Notes under the pieces: model-generated
The model's database searches: none
What the model was told of the DNA's origin: nothing
What the model saw: the letters and a program-made list of their open reading frames with translations, nothing else
Program-made: the position numbers and the translations under genes
Assembly (NCBI GenBank): GCA_965661345.1
Contig: CBFIDK010000012.1
Coordinates: 1-50,955, forward strand
Length of the DNA: 50,955 nucleotides
DNA from: GCA-2862585 sp965661345
GTDB taxonomy: Bacteria; Bacteroidota; Bacteroidia; Flavobacteriales; UBA7312
Direction: 5' to 3'
Shown: positions 32,645 to 39,289 of the stretch, in pieces
Layout of the letters: the number at the start of each line of letters is the position of its first letter
Position numbering within the stretch: position 1 is the stretch's first letter

Positions 32645-33527
32645 TACTAACGGATTTTATAAATATATCGTTAATTGTGGGCAGCTTTTCATTGAAGCTT
32701 GTGACATTTACTTGAGTCACTAACTGCTTAATGAGGCTATGTGTTTGATCTTTGTCATTTGCTTTAAAAATACAGTGTCCATTTTCAGACAGTATGGTGT
32801 CAAAATATTCAATTTCACTTTTTAGTTCGCCTTCAAATTTGACTTCATAGATATGTTCCTTGAAGTTCTGTTTTATTTCTTCTACACTTCCTTCTAAAAC
32901 ACATTTGCCCGAATTGACCAAAGCAATATCATCACATAATTCTTCCACCGACTCCATTCTATGCGTCGATAAAATTATAGTGCTGCCATTTTCTTTTAAA
33001 GCTATGATTTCATTTTTAATAATCTCGGTATTAATGGGGTCAAAGCCTGTAAAAGGTTCGTCTAAAATTATGAGTTTAGGTTGGTGAATTATTGTGCTTA
33101 CAAACTGTACTTTTTGAGCCATTCCTTTAGATAGTTCTTCAACTCTTTTATTCAACCAGGTCATCATTTCTAGCTTCTTAAACCAATAGTGAATTTTTTG
33201 CTTTGCATCACTTTTGGATAAGCCTTTTAACTGAGCTAAGTACAGACATTGTTCGCCAACTTTCATGCTTTTGTACAACCCTCTTTCTTCAGGTAAATAG
33301 CCTATATCTTGAATGTGTTTTCTTTTGAAATTTTCACCAAAAAATAAAATCTTACCTTGATCAGGTGCAGTAATTTGATTTATTATTCTGATGAGTGTTG
33401 TTTTTCCAGCACCATTGGGTCCAAGAAGTCCGAAAATTCTTCCTTCTTTGATGTTGATTGAGAAGGTGTCGAGTGCTTTTTTATTTTCGTACTCTTTGAC
33501 TACATTTTTAATTTCGAGTATATTCAT
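32637..33527 (-). CDS. ABC transporter ATP-binding protein, NatA-like
   Basis: 296 residues. Walker A GLLGPNGAGKTTLI, Q-loop region IGYLPEERGLYKSM, ABC signature ELSKGMAQKVQFV, Walker B LIILDEPFTGFDP, and switch His in ILSTHRM. The YLPEERGLY variant after Walker A is typical of NatA-type ATPases. The C-terminal 80 residues are a family-specific extension. Overlaps the glycoside hydrolase gene by 4 bases at its start and the permease by 8 at its end, so translation of the three is coupled. Confidence 0.92.
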   Translation of the reverse strand: MNILEIKNVVKEYENKKALDTFSINIKEGRIFGLLGPNGAGKTTLIRIINQITAPDQGKILFFGENFKRKHIQDIGYLPEERGLYKSMKVGEQCLYLAQLKGLSKSDAKQKIHYWFKKLEMMTWLNKRVEELSKGMAQKVQFVSTIIHQPKLIILDEPFTGFDPINTEIIKNEIIALKENGSTIILSTHRMESVEELCDDIALVNSGKCVLEGSVEEIKQNFKEHIYEVKFEGELKSEIEYFDTILSENGHCIFKANDKDQTHSLIKQLVTQVNVTSFNEKLPTINDIFIKSVSNE

Positions 33528-35071
33528 TCTTCAAATAAACTAATGGAGTAGGGCGGCAGTGATGCTTTTCCTTCAATTGTATGTTTTATTACTTTACTTT
33601 TAGTGTCTGTTGGTTTTGCATGGTGTTGCGTTGCTTCACATTTTCCAATAAAGCTGCTTAAATCAACCGATAACTCTTCAGCAGAAAAATTTACTATTAA
33701 AAGTTTTGCTTTTTGTTTTTCGTAGCTGATGTAAGCGTTAACAGGTGTGAAAGTAATTGTTTTTTCTTCTTTTAAGTTATTGGGATTGTCTTTGCTTTTT
33801 GCTTCGTAGTATAATTTCCATGGACTGATATTTACATCTGCAGAGTAAAAACGGTCAGCGTTTTCTGTCAGTCTATTCCATAAAGATGTTACTATTCCAC
33901 TTGTAGTGGGAGTTAAGTAGTTTTCGTTTTTATCCATTAACTGCAAAGCGGCAAAAACAGGAAATTTTTCTGCGCCAATACTATGGAAATGAAACATTTC
34001 AGATTTTGTTTTAGTTAGCAATTCATTAATTTGACTTGCTACAAGTAGTCCATGTGCCCATGTATTATTAATGGTGTATGGCTGTTGTTCAATCATGTTA
34101 TATTCTGTAACCCATGTTGAAAAAGGTGATGTATTACTCCATCTCCAGTTTCTCAGTTTAAATTCTAAATCCAATTTAGGGAATGCTACTAGCTTTTCAT
34201 AGCCTGTATTTGAGTTCAAGTCATATTCAGGATGTTTGAAATGGCTGTAATAATGAAGTATAAAATGAAGTTGTTTTTGCTGTGCTTTTGAAAATGAATT
34301 AATGAGTGCCGAAGATAATTTTTCATTCCAATTTCGTGTTCTTCTATTTTTGTCACCACCCACAACACCAATGTGAGCATCCGGAAATTCTTTCCATATC
34401 GCTTTGGTCCATGATATACATGTGTCGATATAGTTGTCAACTGTGGGGTAAATATGTTTAGTCAGTAAGTTTTCAGCGTACACCTCATTTCCAAGTTCAA
34501 TATATTTTAGCTTAATACCTTTATTTTTTGCGCTTCTGAGGAGTTCTAATTCTTTTTCAAGATGACTTGTAATAACGTTAAGTGTAATTACCGCTTCAGA
34601 TTTAGTTGAATTCAAGCCTTTGGCAAATTCTTCCAAAGTATTGTACTTGGGAACTTTAGCATTGTATCTATAAACTTGTCGCCAAAATGAATTTGATTTT
34701 CTATTGCTTGAAGCTAGTTGTCGAAATTCATTTACTGTTGTTATTGCTTTGCCTTGGTATTCAAACTTCTTTTCATTGAGAATAGGAAGCAATTCTTCGT
34801 AGGATAATGTCCATCCTTTTTCCCAATCCCAATATAAACTGTTGCTGCCTCCTGGGTAGCGAAGTGTTTTTGGATGTAAGCCGTTGAGAGCTTCAGAAAA
34901 TTTTGGGTCACTCCATTTTGGAGTGTTAGACATATCAGAGTTATAACCCATTAATGGGACTGCCATTTCATGATTAATGGAAATGGAAACCACTTTTTGT
35001 GCCAAGCTATGGATTGAAATAAAAACACTAAAAAGAAGTAGCACTTTATATTTGTTTTTATTTAAAGCCAT
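33524..35071 (-). CDS. Secreted clan GH-A-like glycoside hydrolase
   Basis: 515 residues with a signal peptide (LLLFSVFISIHSLAQ, to about residue 25). The fold reads as a TIM barrel of the arabinofuranosidase/heparanase type: LRYPGGSNSLYWDW near 70, acid/base candidate Glu196 in YIELGNEVYAE, and nucleophile candidate Glu323 in WVTEYNMIEQ. A small beta domain follows at the C-terminus (about 435-515). I cannot assign a CAZy family by eye; GH51, GH39 and GH79 are the closest patterns I recall. It lies 15 bases after dnaJ and overlaps the ABC ATPase gene, an odd place for a polysaccharide enzyme. No T9SS sorting domain is evident. Confidence 0.65.
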   Translation of the reverse strand: MALNKNKYKVLLLFSVFISIHSLAQKVVSISINHEMAVPLMGYNSDMSNTPKWSDPKFSEALNGLHPKTLRYPGGSNSLYWDWEKGWTLSYEELLPILNEKKFEYQGKAITTVNEFRQLASSNRKSNSFWRQVYRYNAKVPKYNTLEEFAKGLNSTKSEAVITLNVITSHLEKELELLRSAKNKGIKLKYIELGNEVYAENLLTKHIYPTVDNYIDTCISWTKAIWKEFPDAHIGVVGGDKNRRTRNWNEKLSSALINSFSKAQQKQLHFILHYYSHFKHPEYDLNSNTGYEKLVAFPKLDLEFKLRNWRWSNTSPFSTWVTEYNMIEQQPYTINNTWAHGLLVASQINELLTKTKSEMFHFHSIGAEKFPVFAALQLMDKNENYLTPTTSGIVTSLWNRLTENADRFYSADVNISPWKLYYEAKSKDNPNNLKEEKTITFTPVNAYISYEKQKAKLLIVNFSAEELSVDLSSFIGKCEATQHHAKPTDTKSKVIKHTIEGKASLPPYSISLFEE

Positions 35072-35086
35072 ATGTTTAGAATGTGT

Positions 35087-36208
35087 TTAGTTGAACATAT
35101 CTTTTACCCTTTCAAAAAATGATTTATCTGACGAGGTAGGGTTAGGAACAAAACTTTTTGAGTCTTTCAAACCTTTAAAAATTTTCAGTTCATCTTTAGA
35201 CAGGTTTTGAGGAGTCCATACATTTATATGAACGAGCAAATCTCCTTTTCCGTATCCATTCAATGAAGGTAGTCCTTTGCTTTTTAGTCTTAGGATTTTG
35301 CCGCTTTGTGTTCCGGCATCAATTTTTATTTTCGCTTTTCCACTAATGGTTGGTATAACGATATCATTTCCTAATACAGCATCTGTGAGACTGATGTAGC
35401 AATCGTAATGTAAGTTGTTGTTTTCTCTTTTTAAAGTTGGGTGCTCTTCAACTTCAATGAGTATGATTAAGTCGCCGGCATATCCATCAAAAGGGGCAGC
35501 ATTACCTTTGCCGCTTACTTTTAGCTGCATTCCGTCTTCAACACCTGCGGGAATATTAATACTTACTACTTCTTCTTTTTGAACCATTCCGTTGGCGTCA
35601 GAACCTTTAGGTCTTTTGTCAATAGACTTTCCTAATCCACTGCATGATGGACAGGCTACAGAGGTTTGCATTTGTCCCAAAATAGTATTTGATACTCGAG
35701 TTACTTGTCCGCTGCCTCCACAGTTACCACAAGTATTATACGTGACACCTTCTGCTTGGACAAGTTTTTTGACTTTTATTTTTTTGTCAACGCCATTTGC
35801 TACATCTTCAAGATTAAGCTTTAGTTTTATTCTTAGATTTGATCCTTTGTGTGCTCTTCGTCCGCCTCTGCTTCCTCCACCAAAAAAACTATCAAATGGG
35901 CTTCCTCCACCTCCAAATATATCTCCAAATTGGGAGAAGATATCGTCCATATTCATTCCTCCTCCACCGAATCCGCCACGGTTACCCATGCCAGCATGAC
36001 CAAATTGATCATATCGTTGTTTTTTCTCAGTATTACTCAATACATCATAGGCTTCAGCGGCTTCTTTAAATTTTTCTTCTGCTGCCTTATCATCAGGATT
36101 TTTGTCAGGATGATATTGTATAGCCATCTTTCGATAAGCTTTTTTTATTTCGCTTTGGCTAGCGGATTTGCTAACGCCCAACACTTCGTAATAATCTCTT
36201 TTACTCAT
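35087..36208 (-). CDS. dnaJ: Chaperone DnaJ with reduced zinc finger
   Basis: Hsp40 co-chaperone that stimulates DnaK. 373 residues. J-domain at 1-70 with HPD in QYHPDKNPDD; then a long Gly/Phe region (GGFGGGGMNMDDIFSQFGD); then a zinc region that holds only two CxxCxGxG motifs, CGNCGGSG and CPSCSGLG, where the classic protein has four. The first and fourth are replaced by VQAEGVTYNT and KRPKGSDANGM. The two C-terminal substrate-binding domains and dimerisation region are complete. It lies 2 bases after grpE. Confidence 0.95.
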   Translation of the reverse strand: MSKRDYYEVLGVSKSASQSEIKKAYRKMAIQYHPDKNPDDKAAEEKFKEAAEAYDVLSNTEKKQRYDQFGHAGMGNRGGFGGGGMNMDDIFSQFGDIFGGGGSPFDSFFGGGSRGGRRAHKGSNLRIKLKLNLEDVANGVDKKIKVKKLVQAEGVTYNTCGNCGGSGQVTRVSNTILGQMQTSVACPSCSGLGKSIDKRPKGSDANGMVQKEEVVSINIPAGVEDGMQLKVSGKGNAAPFDGYAGDLIILIEVEEHPTLKRENNNLHYDCYISLTDAVLGNDIVIPTISGKAKIKIDAGTQSGKILRLKSKGLPSLNGYGKGDLLVHINVWTPQNLSKDELKIFKGLKDSKSFVPNPTSSDKSFFERVKDMFN

Positions 36209-36210
36209 TT

Positions 36211-36684
36211 TTATTCGTTGTTAGCTACTACTACTTTTGCGTAGCGAATTACTTTTTCATTAAGAAAATATCCCTTTTCTATTACATCTATTATTTTACC
36301 TTTCATTTCCTCGGAGGGAGCCGGCACATTTGTTATGGCTTCATGAAAATCGGTGTTTAACTCTGAGCCTACAGGATTGTCTATTACCTTCAGACCTTTT
36401 GCTTCTAATATACTAATCAACTTGTTGTAAATCAGTAACACGCCTTCATCTTCTTCCTCTTTAGCTTTTATTGAGCGTTCAAAATCATCAATAATAGGAA
36501 GAAGTGCACTCAGTACATTTTCCCCCGCTGTTTTATAAAGTTCTATTCGTTCTTTGGCTGTTCGTTTTTTAAAGTTTTCAAATTCTGCAAAAAGTCTAAG
36601 GTGCTTGTCATTGAGCTCTGAAAATTTTTCTTCAAATGTAATCTCTTCAGTTTCTTTTTTAGTTTCTTTTTTCTTCTTTGCCAT
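36211..36684 (-). CDS. grpE: Nucleotide exchange factor GrpE
   Basis: 157 residues. A Lys/Glu-rich N-terminus, a long coiled-coil (FEEKFSELNDKHLRLFAEFE) and the signature FKKRTAKERIELYKTAGE, then the C-terminal beta-wing (PVGSELNTDFHEAITNVPAP, KGYFLNEKVIRYAKVVV). It exchanges ADP for ATP on DnaK and works with the adjacent DnaJ. dnaK itself is not in this window. A 38-base inverted repeat lies 55 bases upstream of the start. Confidence 0.96.
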   Translation of the reverse strand: MAKKKKETKKETEEITFEEKFSELNDKHLRLFAEFENFKKRTAKERIELYKTAGENVLSALLPIIDDFERSIKAKEEEDEGVLLIYNKLISILEAKGLKVIDNPVGSELNTDFHEAITNVPAPSEEMKGKIIDVIEKGYFLNEKVIRYAKVVVANNE

Positions 36685-36739
36685 TTTATTAAGATTGTTG
36701 TTGGAAACGTTAATATCAAATACAATGCCAAAATATCAT

Positions 36740-36777
36740 CTTAGACATTTTGTCATACTATTGACATAATGTTAAAG
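36740..36777. promoter_or_regulatory. Inverted repeat upstream of grpE-dnaJ
   Basis: Two 16-base arms match at 13 of 16 positions around the 6-base centre TACTAT; the inner arms are ACATTTTGTCA and TGACATAATGT (10 of 11). It sits between the tlpA-like stop (36783) and the grpE start (36684). There is no T-run on the minus strand after it, so a terminator for the upstream gene is unlikely. It is placed where an operator or alternative promoter for the chaperone genes would be. It does not resemble the CIRCE element. Confidence 0.4.
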
Positions 36778-36782
36778 TTTCT

Positions 36783-37289
36783 TTAGTAGATTTTTTGTGA
36801 ATTGAGGAATTTTTTCAGGGCTTCTCCCTTTAAATCTTTTGCAATAATTTTACCGTCTCCGTCAATAATGAATGTTTGAGGAATTGAACGAACTCCGTAA
36901 ATTGATGCTGCTTCAGATTGCCATCCTTTTAGGTCGCTAACGTGGTATTCCCAGAATAATTTATCATCTGTCATTGCTTTGAGCCAACTGCTCAGTTTTT
37001 TGTCCAATGAAACACTGTAAATTTCTAAGCCATTTCCGTTCTTAAATTTAGACTTTTTAAACGTCTTGTAGGTCGAAACTAGATTGGGGTTTTCTCTTCG
37101 GCATGGACCGCACCATGATGCCCAAAAATCTACTATGACGTATTTCCCTCTTAATGAAGATAATTTCATGATTTGTTCTCTAGGATTTTCATAGGATAGT
37201 TCTGGAGCGTTGTCTCCAACTTTTAAGCCTTGTGAGTATACACTTGATGAGAGAAGTGTTATAAAAGATAAGAGAAATATTTTATACAT
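36783..37289 (-). CDS. TlpA-like periplasmic thioredoxin-fold protein
   Basis: 168 residues. Signal peptide to about residue 19 (FLLSFITLLSSSVYSQ), then a thioredoxin/AhpC-TSA fold with active site WCGPC (Cys60, Cys63) in VDFWASWCGPCRRE and the cis-proline segment GVRSIPQTFIID. Predicted envelope thiol-disulfide oxidoreductase of the TlpA/ResA kind. It starts 14 bases after murA on the same strand. Partner proteins are not seen in this window. Confidence 0.9.
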   Translation of the reverse strand: MYKIFLLSFITLLSSSVYSQGLKVGDNAPELSYENPREQIMKLSSLRGKYVIVDFWASWCGPCRRENPNLVSTYKTFKKSKFKNGNGLEIYSVSLDKKLSSWLKAMTDDKLFWEYHVSDLKGWQSEAASIYGVRSIPQTFIIDGDGKIIAKDLKGEALKKFLNSQKIY

Positions 37290-37303
37290 AATTCTATTTT
37301 TTG

Positions 37304-38611
37304 TTAGTCAACGCGTTTAATATTAGCGCCTAACTTATTTAGTCTTTCATCGATATTTTGATAGCCTCTGTCTATTTGGTTGATGTTATCAATGATGCTT
37401 GTTCCTTCAGCTGACAAGGCAGCAATAAGTAATGATACTCCCGCTCTAATGTCTGGAGATGTCATTTTTGTAGCTCTTAGAGGTGATTTTCTGTTCAGTC
37501 CAATAACTGAAGCTCTATGAGGGTCACATAATATTATTTGAGCACCCATGTCAATGAGTTTATCAGTGAAGAATAATCGGCTTTCAAACATTTTTTGGTG
37601 AATTAAGACACTGCCTTTTGCTTGAGTTGCTACCACTAAAATAATACTTAATAGGTCAGGAGTGAAGCCTGGCCATGGTGCATCAGAAATTGTTAAGATA
37701 GATCCATCTATAAAGTTTTCAATTTCATAACTTTCTTGAGAGGGGATGTAAATATCATCGCCTCGTCTTTCTAGTTTTATACCTAATTTTTGAAACACAC
37801 TTGGAATAATTCCGAGTTCGTCGTACTGAACATTTTTTATGGTTAACTCTGATTGCGTCATTGCAGCTAGACCAATAAAAGAACCAATTTCAATCATATC
37901 TGGAAGAATTGTGTGTTGACATCCTCCAAGTGCTTTTACGCCTTCGATTGTAAGTAAGTTTGAGCCAATTCCACTGATTTTTGCCCCCATTCTGTTAAGC
38001 ATTTTGCATAATTGTTGGAGATAGGGTTCGCAAGCGGCGTTGTAAATGGTAGTAGTTCCCTCCGCCATTACTGCTGTCATTGCAATATTGGCCGTTCCAG
38101 TAACAGAGGCCTCGTCCATAAGCATATAAGTGCCTTTTAATCCGTCGGTTGTAACTCTGTAGAAACTTTCTTTACTATCGTATTCGAATTTTGCGCCTAG
38201 TTTTTCGAAGCCAATAAAGTGTGTGTCTAGACGTCTTCTTCCAATTTTATCTCCACCAGGCTTTGGTATGTATCCTTTTCCAAAACGTGCTAGAAGTGGA
38301 CCAACAATCATTATAGACCCTCGTATTCTAGTGCCTTTTGTTTTGAATTCATCAGAGGTTAAATAGTCAAGGTTAATTTCATCAGATTGAAAACTATAAC
38401 TGTTTGGACTAAGTTTTTGAATTTTAACTCCTAAATCTGATAACAATTCAATTAATATATTGATATCTACTATGTCAGGTAAATTATTAATTGTTATTTT
38501 TTCAGGTGATAATAGTACTGCACAGAGTATCTGAAGGGCCTCATTCTTTGCGCCTTGGGGAATAATTTCTCCGCTTAATTTTCGTCCTCCCTCTATTATA
38601 AATGAACTCAT
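37304..38611 (-). CDS. murA: UDP-N-acetylglucosamine 1-carboxyvinyltransferase
   Basis: First committed step of peptidoglycan synthesis, transferring enolpyruvate from PEP to UDP-GlcNAc. 435 residues. Lys22 and Asn23 (GAKNEAL) match the conserved substrate residues. In the catalytic loop, GGDKIGRRRLDTH has Asp121 where the E. coli enzyme has Cys115, the residue alkylated by fosfomycin. RGGE-like and DRGYQNIDERLNKLGA sequences close the C-terminal part. Starts 5 bases after DUF4290. The Asp form is active in other bacteria and gives natural fosfomycin insensitivity. Confidence 0.95.
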   Translation of the reverse strand: MSSFIIEGGRKLSGEIIPQGAKNEALQILCAVLLSPEKITINNLPDIVDINILIELLSDLGVKIQKLSPNSYSFQSDEINLDYLTSDEFKTKGTRIRGSIMIVGPLLARFGKGYIPKPGGDKIGRRRLDTHFIGFEKLGAKFEYDSKESFYRVTTDGLKGTYMLMDEASVTGTANIAMTAVMAEGTTTIYNAACEPYLQQLCKMLNRMGAKISGIGSNLLTIEGVKALGGCQHTILPDMIEIGSFIGLAAMTQSELTIKNVQYDELGIIPSVFQKLGIKLERRGDDIYIPSQESYEIENFIDGSILTISDAPWPGFTPDLLSIILVVATQAKGSVLIHQKMFESRLFFTDKLIDMGAQIILCDPHRASVIGLNRKSPLRATKMTSPDIRAGVSLLIAALSAEGTSIIDNINQIDRGYQNIDERLNKLGANIKRVD

Positions 38612-38616
38612 TTAGA

Positions 38617-39234
38617 TTATTTTCTTTGTTGATTTCTACCTCGGTTATTTTTCTTTTTCTTCTTTGAAGTATTTTGTTTTACGGCTGGGGCGAATTTCGT
38701 TAATTCAGTACCCTCTGGAATTTCTAATTTGTTTTGAGACAACTTTTTCAGTTGATTGAAAATTACATCATCTTCAACAGAATCAAGATTCCAATTGACG
38801 TATGATTTTTTCATTTGGTTGGCAATGGCAATAACAAGCTTCTTTTTTAGCTCATTATCCTCCATTTTAGTAGCTTCTACAATCATTAATTCAATAACTT
38901 TTCCGTAGTGATTGTATTTGATTTTGCCGTTTGGATAGTTAAGTGGTTCTGGTTTTTCAAACAATTTTTCAATAGTAGGCTTCTCGTATGGGGAATCTAC
39001 GTTTAATTGAAAATTTGATATTACATAAAGGTGATCCCAAAGTTTGTGTTTAAAGTCAGCAACATCTCTTAAGTGTGGGTTTAAATCGCCCATTATGTTA
39101 ATGATGCCTTCAACAAACCGTTGTCTGTCTTTTGTGTCTTTAATTTCGATTGCGTGTTCCACCAGTTTTTGGATATGTCTTCCATATTCGGAAATGACTA
39201 GTTTGTTTCTGGAAGTATTGTATTCTAATTCCAT
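38617..39234 (-). CDS. DUF4290 family protein
   Basis: 205 residues, function unknown, a family I know from Bacteroidota next to murA. Mostly helical: LEYNTSRNKLVISEYGRHIQ at the start, a middle with FKHKLWDHLYVISNFQL, and VNWNLDSVEDDV. The last 20 residues are strongly basic (KKKKKNNRGRNQQRK), which suggests contact with nucleic acid or an acidic partner. No signal peptide or membrane helix. Conserved placement before murA suggests a link to cell-wall synthesis, but this is inference. Confidence 0.8.
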   Translation of the reverse strand: MELEYNTSRNKLVISEYGRHIQKLVEHAIEIKDTKDRQRFVEGIINIMGDLNPHLRDVADFKHKLWDHLYVISNFQLNVDSPYEKPTIEKLFEKPEPLNYPNGKIKYNHYGKVIELMIVEATKMEDNELKKKLVIAIANQMKKSYVNWNLDSVEDDVIFNQLKKLSQNKLEIPEGTELTKFAPAVKQNTSKKKKKNNRGRNQQRK

Positions 39235-39289
39235 TTAAGAATGTGTTTTTAAATATTTTTCGAAAGTACGTTTTATTTTTTAAAACATT

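Noticed and set aside
30443..33527. Possible defence island around the ABC pair and Ppx gene
   Set aside because: All three belong to ordinary housekeeping or transport families, lie in a co-directional run with chaperone and wall genes, and show no nuclease, toxin or mobile-element neighbours.
35592..36244. Several overlapping plus-strand ORFs opposite dnaJ
   Set aside because: They mirror the low-complexity Gly/Phe region and zinc region of dnaJ; Pro/Ser/Leu-rich, no start signal, no family.
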